DNA from: Altibacter sp.
GTDB lineage: Bacteria > Bacteroidota > Bacteroidia > Flavobacteriales > Flavobacteriaceae
Length of the DNA: 32,324 bases
Assembly: GCA_002696485.1 (NCBI GenBank)
Contig: NZTP01000064.1
Location: forward strand, 1-32,324
Direction: 5' to 3'
Below are positions 1-8,220 of this stretch, one piece after another (the stretch's first letter is position 1; every line of letters starts with the position of its first letter). Both the position numbers and the translations under genes were made by a program. Below the pieces are notes generated by a model. That model was not told the DNA's origin and made no database searches. It saw only the letters and a program-made list of their open reading frames with translations.

Positions 1-462
1 CCCGATGCACCTGTCACCTCGTCGCCGGCAGAGATGCAACGCTACTTAGGAAAAATATCGGGCCCGCTGCTGGATCGTATCGATCTTCATATTGAGGTGA
101 CACCGGTTCCTTTTGAAAAATTGAGCGAAGAACGCAAAGGCGAACACAGCATTGTGATTAGAGAGCGTGTCACCAAGGCACGACAGATTCAGGCACAGCG
201 GTTTTCGAACCTCTCACACATTCATTACAACGCTCAAATGGGGGTAAAGCAGATTCGAACCTATTGCCGACTCGATGCGGAGTCGCTTCAGTTATTGAAG
301 ACAGCTATGGAACGATTGAACCTGTCGGCCAGGGCGTATGACCGTATCTTAAAAGTAGCCCGTACCATCGCGGACCTCGATGCTTCCGAAGCGATTATGG
401 GGAGTCACATTTCCGAAGCGATCCAATACCGAAGTTTGGACAGGGAAGGGTGGTTTGGGTAA
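1..462 (+). CDS. comM: ComM/YifB-family Mg-chelatase-like AAA+ protein, C-terminal part
   Basis: The left window edge cuts this gene; the frame is open from base 1 and stops at a TAA at 460-462. What remains is about 153 residues: the strongly conserved KISGPLLDRIDLH segment (sensor/arginine-finger region of the Mg-chelatase-like AAA+ core), followed by the helical C-terminal domain with the LSARAYDRILKVARTIADL segment typical of the family. In characterised bacteria ComM is a DNA helicase that promotes branch migration during natural transformation; other members are annotated only as YifB or Mg chelatase-like. The N-terminal Lon-like domain and the Walker A/B motifs must lie left of the window. 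The family call is firm; the role in this organism is inferred. Confidence 0.9.
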   Translation, partial: PDAPVTSSPAEMQRYLGKISGPLLDRIDLHIEVTPVPFEKLSEERKGEHSIVIRERVTKARQIQAQRFSNLSHIHYNAQMGVKQIRTYCRLDAESLQLLKTAMERLNLSARAYDRILKVARTIADLDASEAIMGSHISEAIQYRSLDREGWFG

Positions 463-528
463 TTTTCGATGCGGATATTGAATCCCTTAACTTGTATTTG
501 CTTTCGTTGTTTTAACACTTTTTTAAGA

Positions 529-556
529 TTTGTATAGGCATGCCATTGTATCTTTA
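529..556 (+). promoter_or_regulatory. candidate Bacteroidota-type promoter for the M16 peptidase gene
   Basis: A TTTG at 529-532 is followed after 16 bases by TATCTTTA at 549-556, one base from the -7 consensus TAnnTTTG. Transcription would begin about 20 bases before the ATG at 582, leaving an A-rich leader without a Shine-Dalgarno sequence, as is usual in this phylum. The spacing is slightly short, so this is a candidate only. Confidence 0.35.
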
Positions 557-581
557 GCACTCTTTAAAAAACAATCAAAAA

Positions 582-3452
582 ATGACTTCAAGAAATTCTT
601 TTAAAATGCTGGCAATCTTTCTGTTTGCTATCGCATTTACAATGACATCCTGTAAAAATGAAAAGGCCGAAAAAGCCGAAGAAACAGCACAGCTCTCCAT
701 CGATTTTGAAAAATACGAGTTGGAGAACGGATTGGATGTTGTATTACATCAAGACAAGAGTGACCCTATTGTTTCACTTGCCATACAATATGGTGTGGGG
801 TCCAATCGTGAAAAGACCGGACGTACGGGATTTGCTCATTTATTTGAGCATATGTTATTCCAAAAATCAGAGAACGTAGGAGAGGATCAGTTCTTTAAGA
901 AGATTCAGGATGCCGGAGGAACACTCAATGGAGGAACCTGGAAGGATGGAACGATCTATTATGAGGTAGTACCTAAGAACGCCATGGAAATGATCATGTG
1001 GCTGGAAAGCGACCGAATGGGATACTTTGTCAATACTGTTACCGAATCTGCTTTCTACAATCAGCAGGAAGTGGTACAGAATGAAAAAAGACAGCGTGTG
1101 GATAACAATCCTTACGGACATACGAACTGGGTGCTGGATAAGAACTTGTATCCCGAAGGCCATCCTTATAATTGGCAAGTGATCGGGGAACTGGTAGACC
1201 TTCAAAATGCAACTGTAGATGACGTTCGTGAATTCTACGATCGTTTTTATGGTCCTAACAACGCAACCTTAGTATTGGCAGGAGATTTTGAGAAGGAAGA
1301 AGCCAAGCAAATGATCGAAAAGTATTTTGGAGAGATCAAACGTCGTCAAGAAGTTGAGCCATTAAAACCACAGCCCGTTTCATTGGAAACGACCAAGCGT
1401 TTGTATCATGAAGATAATTTCGCAACGGCCCCGCAATTGAACATGGTTTGGCCTACGCCGGAGCAATATACCGAAGACGCGTATGCACTTGATTTCTTAG
1501 CTGAAATACTTTCACAAGGAAAGAAAGCACCCTTGTATAAAGTATTGGTCAAAGAAAAGGAACTTACATCCCAGACCAATGCATATAACAATGCACAGGA
1601 ACTGGCCGGAGAATTTCATATTCGTATTACGGCGAACAACGGTGTGGACTTGAAAAAAGTAGAAGAAGGGATTTTTGAAGCGTTCCAATTATTTGAAAAG
1701 GAAGGTGTTACAGACCGTGATATCGAGCGTATCAAGGCAGGGTTGGAAACACAATTTTACAATGGTATTTCCAGCGTATTAGGAAAGTCCTTTCAGTTAG
1801 CACAATACAATGTATTTGCCGGGGATCCGGGCTTTATTGAGCAGGATATCGAGAATATCAAAAAAGTTACCAAAGAGGATGTCATGCGTGTTTACAATAC
1901 CTACATCAAGGACAAGCCTTATGTTATGACTAGTTTTGTTCCGAAGGGGCAAACCGATCTTATCGCTGCAAATTCTGAAAAGGCGGCCGTTGTAGAAGAA
2001 GAGATCAAGGAGAATGTAATCAAGACCGTAACAGATTCAAACGAAGAGATTGCTAAGACGCCTTCTAAAATAGACCGTTCAGTAGAACCGAAGCAAGGAG
2101 AAGCTCCTAAATTAACGATACCGGATACGTGGACGGCCGAACTTTCCAATGGAATGGATGTCTACGGAATTGAGCAGAATGAGATCCCAACCGTAAACTT
2201 CAGTTTGGTAATAGAGGGAGGGCATTTAATGGATAGTAAGGATAAGAACGGTGTGGCCAATCTGATGACAGATATCATGATGGAAGGAACTGCTAACAAG
2301 ACACCCGAACAATTGGAAGAAGAGATAGAACTCTTAGGTGCCTCCATTAATATGTATACCACCAACGAATCTATTGTGATCCGTGGGAATACCTTAACGC
2401 GTAATTTCGATGAGACCATGAAACTTATCGAAGAGATTCTCTTGGAACCACGTTGGGACGAAGAAGAATTTGGACGTATCAAGACCAAGACCATCAACGA
2501 GATCAAACGTTCCGACGCAAACCCGAATGTGGTAGCCAACAGAGTGTACGATAAGCTCTTATACGGCGAGGACCATATCTTCAGTTACCCGATAAGTGGA
2601 ACCGAAGAAGCCGTAGCAGCCATTACGATGAATGATCTAAAAGAATTCTATAACAAGAACTTTTCTCCAAGCATTAGCACCTTCCACGTGGTAGGGAAGA
2701 TCGATAAGGAGGAAGCTTTAAAAAGTTTGAGAGGTCTGGAAGAACGTTGGGCAGCGAAAGATGTGACCATACCCGAATATCCGGTGGCAAATAATCGGGA
2801 CAAAGCTTCTTTGTATTTTGTCGACATCCCAAATGCGAAGCAATCTGTGATCAATATTGGTTACATTGCCTTGCCTAGAACCGATAAGGATTTTTATCCG
2901 GCCGAGGTGATGAACTACAAATTAGGAGGATCGTTCTCAGGGAATGTGAACCTTATTCTTCGTGAAGAGAAAGGATATACCTATGGTGCCCGTACCGGTT
3001 TTAGCGGAACTAAGATCCCGGGAACCTTCACCGCTTCATCTAGTGTTCGAACAAATACAACCGGTGAATCTGTAAAAATCTTCAAAGACGAGATCGCTAA
3101 ATATAAGGATGGAATTTCTGAAGAAGATCTGGAATTTACGAAGAACGCCTTGATTAAATCCAATGCACGCCGCTTTGAGACACAATTCTCATTGCTTGGG
3201 ATGCTTCAGGAAATGAGTAGTTATGATTTACCTCCTAACTACATCGAAAATGAAGAAAAAGTGATCAAAGGTATGACGCTGGAGCAACACAAAGAATTGG
3301 CGAACAAATACCTGGACGAATCTAAAATGGCCTATTTGGTCGTTGGTGATGCCGCCACACAGTTTGCTCAGTTTAAGAAGATGGGCTTTGATGAGGTTAA
3401 GTTGTTGAACAAGGAAGGGGAAGAAGTAACATTAGAAGATGTTAAGATGTAG
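582..3452 (+). CDS. M16-family zinc metallopeptidase, two-domain lipoprotein
   Basis: A 956-residue protein with a lipoprotein signal: a hydrophobic stretch at about 9-21 and a lipobox ending at Cys24, so it is probably anchored in an envelope membrane facing the periplasm. The first M16 half carries the inverted zinc motif HLFEH (His86, Glu89, His90), with the likely third ligand Glu168 in QNEKR. The second half (from about residue 510) has the M16 fold signature but no HxxEH, so it is the inactive partner lobe. It does carry the conserved EEKGYTYGA segment whose Arg/Tyr pair contacts substrate in this family. Such fused M16 proteins degrade peptides in a clamshell chamber. The gene has its own terminator. 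The physiological substrate cannot be told from sequence. Confidence 0.93.
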   Translation: MTSRNSFKMLAIFLFAIAFTMTSCKNEKAEKAEETAQLSIDFEKYELENGLDVVLHQDKSDPIVSLAIQYGVGSNREKTGRTGFAHLFEHMLFQKSENVGEDQFFKKIQDAGGTLNGGTWKDGTIYYEVVPKNAMEMIMWLESDRMGYFVNTVTESAFYNQQEVVQNEKRQRVDNNPYGHTNWVLDKNLYPEGHPYNWQVIGELVDLQNATVDDVREFYDRFYGPNNATLVLAGDFEKEEAKQMIEKYFGEIKRRQEVEPLKPQPVSLETTKRLYHEDNFATAPQLNMVWPTPEQYTEDAYALDFLAEILSQGKKAPLYKVLVKEKELTSQTNAYNNAQELAGEFHIRITANNGVDLKKVEEGIFEAFQLFEKEGVTDRDIERIKAGLETQFYNGISSVLGKSFQLAQYNVFAGDPGFIEQDIENIKKVTKEDVMRVYNTYIKDKPYVMTSFVPKGQTDLIAANSEKAAVVEEEIKENVIKTVTDSNEEIAKTPSKIDRSVEPKQGEAPKLTIPDTWTAELSNGMDVYGIEQNEIPTVNFSLVIEGGHLMDSKDKNGVANLMTDIMMEGTANKTPEQLEEEIELLGASINMYTTNESIVIRGNTLTRNFDETMKLIEEILLEPRWDEEEFGRIKTKTINEIKRSDANPNVVANRVYDKLLYGEDHIFSYPISGTEEAVAAITMNDLKEFYNKNFSPSISTFHVVGKIDKEEALKSLRGLEERWAAKDVTIPEYPVANNRDKASLYFVDIPNAKQSVINIGYIALPRTDKDFYPAEVMNYKLGGSFSGNVNLILREEKGYTYGARTGFSGTKIPGTFTASSSVRTNTTGESVKIFKDEIAKYKDGISEEDLEFTKNALIKSNARRFETQFSLLGMLQEMSSYDLPPNYIENEEKVIKGMTLEQHKELANKYLDESKMAYLVVGDAATQFAQFKKMGFDEVKLLNKEGEEVTLEDVKM

Positions 3453-3474
3453 GTTTAATTTTTAATAGTTGAAG

Positions 3475-3504
3475 AAGGGACGCCATGGAGCGTCCCTTTT
3501 TTTT
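3475..3504 (+). terminator. Rho-independent terminator after the M16 peptidase gene
   Basis: GGGACGC (3477-3483) and GCGTCCC (3490-3496) form a perfect 7-bp stem, extendable by two A-T pairs, around the loop CATGGA, followed by eight T residues (3497-3504). It lies 25 bases after the peptidase stop codon. The next gene's reading frame is open through it, which argues against translation starting upstream of the hairpin. Confidence 0.9.
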
Positions 3505-3537
3505 GATACCTTTAGCAGAACAAGTGATCTTAAAAGT

Positions 3538-4761
3538 TTGATACAACGCTTCAAGAATATTGGTCCCGGAACCTTAGTAGCGGCCGCTTTTATTGGCCCC
3601 GGAACGGTTACAGTCTGTACTTTGGCCGGTGTTCAGTTTGGGTTCACCTTGCTATGGGCGATGGCCCTTTCAATTATCGCTACGATCGTACTCCAAGAAA
3701 TGGCTGCACGCCTGGGTCTGGTATCCGGCAGCGGACTGGCCGAGAATATAAGGAAGGAAATTAAACATCCTGTTGCGAAAGGGCTTGCGATTCTACTCAT
3801 GTTGTCGGCGATTTTAATTGGAAATGCTGCCTACGAAGCAGGAAACATAAGTGGAGGTGTATTGGGACTTCAAACTATTTTTGAACAATACACTTTGCTC
3901 TTTGCAGGTATGGAAGTCAACCTTCTTAGCGTAGGCATAGGTGCATTGGCATTTGTACTGCTGTATATTGGAAACTACAAGGTTATTGAACGTAGCCTCA
4001 TAATTTTAGTATTGCTTATGAGCGTGTCTTTTTTAATTACTGCGGTACGTACCGTCCCCAATGTTCTTGAGATCCTGCAGGGTATTTTTATACCCAAAGT
4101 TCCGGAAGAGGGCTGGCTCACGATCATCGCTTTGGTAGGGACAACCGTTGTGCCCTACAATCTGTTTCTTCATGCGTCTTTGGTCAAGGAAAAGTGGAAC
4201 GGTGTTGGGGACCTTGGCGCCGCTCGTAAGGATTTGTATGTGTCTATACTTCTAGGAGGGCTTGTCTCAATGGCCATTATCATTTCAGCAGCGGCCATAC
4301 AGCAAAGTGAAGTGTCCAATGCCTCAGATCTCGCCCAAAGCCTGGCACCGTTGTTTGGTAGTTTCGCAACATACTTTTTAAGTATTGGTTTATTTGCGGC
4401 CGGGATTACTTCGGCTATTACGGCGCCGTTAGCTGCTGCATACGTGGTGAAAGGTTGTTTCGGATGGCAGGCAGGGTTGAGGAGTCTTGGATTTAGAGCG
4501 GTTTGGATGAGTGTCCTTGGTTTGGGTATTGTCTTCTCTTCCCTAGGGATCAAACCTATTGAGATCATTCAATTTGCCCAGGTAGCCAACGGTATCTTAT
4601 TGCCTGTTATTGCGATCTTCTTATTATGGGTGGTCAATAGAAAGACGGTAATGGGGGCCAATCGCAATACAGTTGTACAAAATTTGCTTGGGTTTTTTAT
4701 AGTGCTTACAAGCATTTTATTAGGCGTAAAGAGTTTGGCTAAAGTATTTGAAATACTATGA
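3538..4761 (+). CDS. NRAMP-like transporter (YcsG-type), non-canonical substrate motif
   Basis: About 407 residues with some 11 membrane helices and the NRAMP fold. The first helix reads NIGPGTLVAAAFIGPGT, so GPGT (residues 20-23) replaces the metal-binding DPGN of manganese/iron NRAMPs. The helix 6 motif is VVPYN rather than MPHN. Both changes remove metal ligands, so metal transport is doubtful. The stop codon overlaps the pxpA start (ATGA), and pxpB and pxpC follow, an arrangement like Bacillus subtilis ycsF-ycsG-kipI-kipA. That suggests import of 5-oxoproline or a related compound, which is an inference. The start is uncertain: the frame is open back to a TTG at 3469, but that would run through the terminator hairpin. 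The TTG at 3538, about 24 bases after a TACCTTTA box at 3507-3514, is the best choice; no in-frame ATG lies upstream. Confidence 0.85.
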   Translation: MIQRFKNIGPGTLVAAAFIGPGTVTVCTLAGVQFGFTLLWAMALSIIATIVLQEMAARLGLVSGSGLAENIRKEIKHPVAKGLAILLMLSAILIGNAAYEAGNISGGVLGLQTIFEQYTLLFAGMEVNLLSVGIGALAFVLLYIGNYKVIERSLIILVLLMSVSFLITAVRTVPNVLEILQGIFIPKVPEEGWLTIIALVGTTVVPYNLFLHASLVKEKWNGVGDLGAARKDLYVSILLGGLVSMAIIISAAAIQQSEVSNASDLAQSLAPLFGSFATYFLSIGLFAAGITSAITAPLAAAYVVKGCFGWQAGLRSLGFRAVWMSVLGLGIVFSSLGIKPIEIIQFAQVANGILLPVIAIFLLWVVNRKTVMGANRNTVVQNLLGFFIVLTSILLGVKSLAKVFEIL

Positions 4762-5495
4762 CCCCGAATCTTATAGATATCAATGCAGACCTTGGGGAGG
4801 GCAGCGGAAAGGATGAAAGCATCATGCCTTTGATCTCTTCCTGCAGTATTGCCTGTGGCGGACATTACGGAACGGAAACAAGCATGCGCACGACAGTACA
4901 GCTCGCAAAAAAGTATAAGGTGGCTGTGGGTGCCCACCCTTCCTTTCCCGATCGTGATCATTTTGGCAGAAAATTGCTAAGTATGACCAAAAGTGAACTC
5001 ATGCAAAGCATTTTCGATCAATTGATCCATTTCTATGCGGTCTGCGAGACCGAAGAAGTTCCTGTCCACCATATTAAACTACACGGTGCGCTATACAATT
5101 ATGCGGCCGTGGACGCCCCAACAGCCGATGCCGTTGTGGACGCCATTGTCACGACCAAGATACGTCCAAAACTATACGTTCCCTACCGTTCTATTTTAGC
5201 TAAAAAGGCCGAAAATCTGTTACCTTTGGTGTTTGAAGCTTTTATTGACCGTAGGTATAACGATGACCTCTCACTGGTTGATCGTTCTAAGCAAGGTGCC
5301 ATTATTGAACGTCCGTCACAGGCATGGCAGCAATTGTTTGAGATGTTCACGTCTCAAACTGTTACAAGTATCTCAGGAACAGTACAACCTATAGTTGCGC
5401 AAACCTATTGTATCCATAGTGACCATGCGGCAGCAGTTCCTATTTTGAGGTTTATACATGAGAAGATGCAGCAACATTCCATTCCATTGTTATGA
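4758..5495 (+). CDS. pxpA: 5-oxoprolinase subunit A (LamB/YcsF family)
   Basis: A 245-residue LamB/YcsF protein. The family motifs appear in order: DINADLGEG near residue 8, SIACGGHYG near 30, GAHPSFPDRDHFGRK near 58, IKLHGALYN near 105 and a late CIHSDHA near 218. PxpA works with PxpB and PxpC to cleave 5-oxo-L-proline (pyroglutamate) to glutamate using ATP, in the cytoplasm. This salvages a spontaneous and enzymatic damage product of glutamine and glutamate. The start overlaps the transporter stop by four bases (ATGA), and the stop overlaps the pxpB start in the same way, so translation is probably coupled. The length is normal for the family. Confidence 0.93.
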   Translation: MTPNLIDINADLGEGSGKDESIMPLISSCSIACGGHYGTETSMRTTVQLAKKYKVAVGAHPSFPDRDHFGRKLLSMTKSELMQSIFDQLIHFYAVCETEEVPVHHIKLHGALYNYAAVDAPTADAVVDAIVTTKIRPKLYVPYRSILAKKAENLLPLVFEAFIDRRYNDDLSLVDRSKQGAIIERPSQAWQQLFEMFTSQTVTSISGTVQPIVAQTYCIHSDHAAAVPILRFIHEKMQQHSIPLL

Positions 5496-6217
5496 ATACG
5501 GCACCCGATATTCAACGATTTGGCATGCACGGGGTGCAGATTTCATTTCCTTCGGAAATTTCATTCGAGGTACATAGACACGTCTTGGCTTGGCAAGAAG
5601 CAGTGATCGCTGGTTTTTCTGAAAAGATCGTTGATGTCGTACCGGCGTACCATTCATTAGCTGTCTTTCTGAAAGAGCATGTCAATCTTGGCGCATTTAT
5701 AGACGAGCTGAAGGATCTTTCAGTTTCTGAAACTGAAACGGCTATTTCCAGTCATTGTATCACCGTACCGGTTTGTTACGATGAAACCTTCGGTCTCGAT
5801 CTGAAGGAACTTTCCGAAGCAAAAGGAATATCTATTGAACACATCATACAAAAGCACACGGCTCCAACATACCAAGTCTATTTTTTGGGGTTTCTACCCG
5901 GTTTTCCATACTTAGGTGGCCTTGATACACAGTTGTCTCATCCTCGGAAGTCAACGTCTCGCCCAAAAATAGCTAAAGGCGCAGTGGCCATTGGCGGGAG
6001 TCAGACAGGCATTTATCCTATGGCATCCCCCGGGGGTTGGAACATACTGGGCAGGACACCGCTGGAGATGTTCAATCCGCAAGCTACGTCTCCCACACTT
6101 GTCATGCCGGGAGATTATATAAAATTTCGTCGTATTTCAATGAAGGAGTTTGATGCAATTGCGTCTAAGCTTGCCATGGGGACCTACAGTGTAGAAAAGG
6201 AGGTGTATCATGGTTGA
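5492..6217 (+). CDS. pxpB: 5-oxoprolinase subunit B (KipI/allophanate hydrolase subunit 1 family)
   Basis: A 241-residue protein. The N-terminal part (about 8-80) matches the KipI N-domain pattern (VVPAYHSLAVFL). The C-terminal cyclophilin-like domain has the diagnostic run VYFLGFLPGFPYLGGLD near 130, the PRKSTSRP segment, and GAVAIGGSQTGIYP...SPGGWNILGRTP near 165-190. It is the partner of PxpC in the ATP-dependent 5-oxoprolinase complex. The Bacillus homologue KipI was first described as a kinase inhibitor, but the location between pxpA and pxpC makes the 5-oxoprolinase role the better call. The ATG overlaps the pxpA stop by four bases, and its own stop lies eight bases inside pxpC. Confidence 0.93.
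   Translation: MNTAPDIQRFGMHGVQISFPSEISFEVHRHVLAWQEAVIAGFSEKIVDVVPAYHSLAVFLKEHVNLGAFIDELKDLSVSETETAISSHCITVPVCYDETFGLDLKELSEAKGISIEHIIQKHTAPTYQVYFLGFLPGFPYLGGLDTQLSHPRKSTSRPKIAKGAVAIGGSQTGIYPMASPGGWNILGRTPLEMFNPQATSPTLVMPGDYIKFRRISMKEFDAIASKLAMGTYSVEKEVYHG
6195..6204 (+). promoter_or_regulatory. strong Shine-Dalgarno sequence of pxpC
   Basis: AAAAGGAGGT ends five bases before the ATG at 6210. It lies inside the 3' end of pxpB, where it encodes the KEV residues. A near-perfect anti-16S match is uncommon in this phylum, and it fixes the pxpC start in the overlap. Confidence 0.6.
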
Positions 6218-7058
6218 AGTACTTTCAGGAGGTATGCATACTACCATTCAGGATATGGGTCGGTTTGGGTATCGCGCTCAGGGTGTTCCGGTAAGTGGCG
6301 TAATGGACCGGTTTTCTGCCCGACTTTCAAATAAACTGCTAGGCAATGCCGAAGGAGCGGCCGTAATGGAGATCACCCACATAGGTCCCGTTCTTCGGTT
6401 CACACAACCCACGCTCATTGCGATCACCGGAGCGGGTTTTTCACCTACCTGCAACGATGTGGAAATTCCGTTGAATACCCGTGTTCTTGTAGCAGCGGAT
6501 GCTGTTTTAAAATTTGGACTACCCAATTACGGCCTAAGAGCATATATGGCTGTACTTGGCGGTTTTCAAACTGAGTATATAATGGGTAGTTATAGTTTTT
6601 ATGAAGGGGTCACTCAAAAGACCTCACTCACCTCCGGAGATGTGTTACCTATTCTTGCAATCCCTTTAGCAAAGGAAAAAACAACTGCTTCGGTGAAGAT
6701 AGACCGAACTGTTTTCGAGAATCGGTACCTTGAGGTTCTAAAAGGAGCGGAGTTCGATCAACTTTCAAAATCCTTTCAGGAAAAGTTAGTCCGTACGTCT
6801 GCTGTGGTGTCTTCAAAAAGCAATCGAATGGCGTATCTTCTTGAAGGCTTTCAGGGTATCAAGGCTAGCGAGATCATCACAGCGCCCGTGCAACCGGGTA
6901 CGGTTCAATTGATGCCTTCAGGTCATTGTGCCGTACTCATGCGGGATGCACAAACTACCGGAGGGTATGCCCGTATACTGCAACTAACGGAAGGAGCGAT
7001 AAATATTTTGGCACAAAAGCGCGCCGGGGATCAAGTAGAATTCTATTTAAAGGAGTAA
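6210..7058 (+). CDS. pxpC: 5-oxoprolinase subunit C (KipA/biotin-dependent carboxyltransferase-like)
   Basis: A 282-residue protein opening with VLSGGMHTTIQDMGRFGYRAQGVP, then the GVMDRFSARLSNKLLGN and EITHIGPVLRF segments that define the KipA/PxpC family. The usual GGTRDAQTTGGYARI-like block appears near 245-255 as MRDAQTTGGYARILQL. It completes the PxpABC 5-oxoprolinase. The start overlaps pxpB by eight bases and is preceded by an unusually good ribosome-binding site. The gene is slightly short for the family (members often exceed 300 residues) but its ends look complete. It is the last gene of the operon; a weak hairpin follows. Confidence 0.92.
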   Translation: MVEVLSGGMHTTIQDMGRFGYRAQGVPVSGVMDRFSARLSNKLLGNAEGAAVMEITHIGPVLRFTQPTLIAITGAGFSPTCNDVEIPLNTRVLVAADAVLKFGLPNYGLRAYMAVLGGFQTEYIMGSYSFYEGVTQKTSLTSGDVLPILAIPLAKEKTTASVKIDRTVFENRYLEVLKGAEFDQLSKSFQEKLVRTSAVVSSKSNRMAYLLEGFQGIKASEIITAPVQPGTVQLMPSGHCAVLMRDAQTTGGYARILQLTEGAINILAQKRAGDQVEFYLKE

Positions 7059-7073
7059 TCAAGGAAAAACCCT

Positions 7074-7102
7074 GAATAGTATGGGGGTATTTTCCCCTAT
7101 TC
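7074..7102 (+). terminator. possible hairpin terminator of the pxp operon
   Basis: GAATAG (7074-7079) can pair with CTATTC (7097-7102), and a G run (7083-7087) pairs with CCCC (7094-7097). The alternatives leave a small bulge. No proper T run follows (TCTTAAAAAT), so termination is plausible but weak. Confidence 0.35.
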
Positions 7103-7175
7103 TTAAAAATGTGAAGCAACAACCAAACATTTTAACTAATTTTAGGAACAATTAACTAACAAAATAAAATCAATT

Positions 7176-7508
7176 ATGGGAAGACCAGCCAAATGTGTTA
7201 CCGTTCAAGAAGGAAAAGATCTGCAAAAGAATTACAGAGATACCAAGGGAACTTCAGACTCTTACGAAGTTGTTTACAGCCTGGAAGAACTGCAAGAATT
7301 CTTGGATTACGTTCGCGAACTTTCTTCAGAACAAAATATTGCAAAGCCGGGTATACGTATCTATTATGCAGCCTACGACCTGCCACAGCCCAACAAGGGA
7401 ACGGTACTTTTGTCTGCTACCAACGGGACCGCTATGAGTGCCGATAATAATTACAATATAGACCCTCTAAACAAAGGAACAGGAGGATGGCCGCCTAAAG
7501 CCTATTAA
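7176..7508 (+). CDS. small uncharacterised protein upstream of a two-component system
   Basis: A 110-residue soluble protein with no signal peptide or membrane helix. It is mixed alpha/beta, with a central GIRIYYAAYD strand-like segment near 61, then TVLLSATNGT and a C-terminal tail NYNIDPLNKGTGGWPPKAY rich in Gly, Asn and Pro. I recognise the general pattern from flavobacterial hypothetical proteins but can give no function. It is preceded by an A-rich leader and a weak -7 box (TAATTTTA, 7137-7144). The next gene starts one base after its stop, which suggests co-transcription with the membrane protein, kinase and regulator. A sensory or adaptor role is a guess from context only. Confidence 0.75.
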   Translation: MGRPAKCVTVQEGKDLQKNYRDTKGTSDSYEVVYSLEELQEFLDYVRELSSEQNIAKPGIRIYYAAYDLPQPNKGTVLLSATNGTAMSADNNYNIDPLNKGTGGWPPKAY

Positions 7509-7509
7509 C

Positions 7510-8220
7510 TTGGATCTTTCTTATTTCATACAACATACGCTGCCAATTTTACTAGTCGAATTAGGAGCAGCCGTTGCTGGAACGTATTACATTCGAAAAA
7601 ATGATCGATTAAAAAGCACTACCTATTTAGTGCTTTTTCTCTGGATTACATTATTAGTCGAACTGATGGGATATTATGCAGGGATAGCGCATTTTACAGA
7701 GTACAAATATTTTGCCTTTGTAAAAGGTACTTTATTTCAAAGTAATTATTGGCTTTTTAACTGTTATACCGTTTTAAGCTTTAGCTTCTTTATTTACTAT
7801 TTTAGATCGTTTCTACGTGCTGCGTCTTGGCGATTGCTCTTGGCCGGTTTCCTTGTTTTCTTTATAGTTTCATCGATTTTAAGCTTTTTTATAACAGACA
7901 CATTCTTTACAAGCTACTCACAATTTGTTTCACTCGTAGGTACTCTTTTGTTGGCGATTAGCATCGTATTGTTTTATTTTGAACTATTGCGAAGTGATAT
8001 ACTGCTTCAGCTCAAGCGTTTTTTACCATTGTATATTTCAGTGGGCGTATTAGTATTTAATTTATGCATAACACCTGTCGATATCTTTTCAGAATATTTT
8101 AAAAACAATACCTTTCTCGTGGAATTGAAAGTGTATGTTTATCTTTATGCGAACATTTTCATGTACACCAGCTTTATAATTGGTTTTATTGTATGCTCGA
8201 AAAAGAAGAGGTCTTACTAA
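7510..8220 (+). CDS. seven-helix membrane protein, putative sensor partner of the kinase
   Basis: A 236-residue protein with seven hydrophobic segments at about 11-28, 39-59, 76-95, 106-126, 137-158, 168-184 and 210-230. The loops are short, and the C-terminus is basic (SKKKRSY) and probably cytoplasmic. No enzymatic motif is visible. The chosen start is a TTG, one base after the preceding stop; starting at the next in-frame ATG (near 7668) would delete the first helix and part of the second. The 3' end overlaps the kinase gene by 28 bases, so the two are probably translationally coupled. Because the kinase has one membrane helix and no input domain, this protein is the likely sensor, which is an inference. 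Confidence 0.75.
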   Translation: MDLSYFIQHTLPILLVELGAAVAGTYYIRKNDRLKSTTYLVLFLWITLLVELMGYYAGIAHFTEYKYFAFVKGTLFQSNYWLFNCYTVLSFSFFIYYFRSFLRAASWRLLLAGFLVFFIVSSILSFFITDTFFTSYSQFVSLVGTLLLAISIVLFYFELLRSDILLQLKRFLPLYISVGVLVFNLCITPVDIFSEYFKNNTFLVELKVYVYLYANIFMYTSFIIGFIVCSKKKRSY

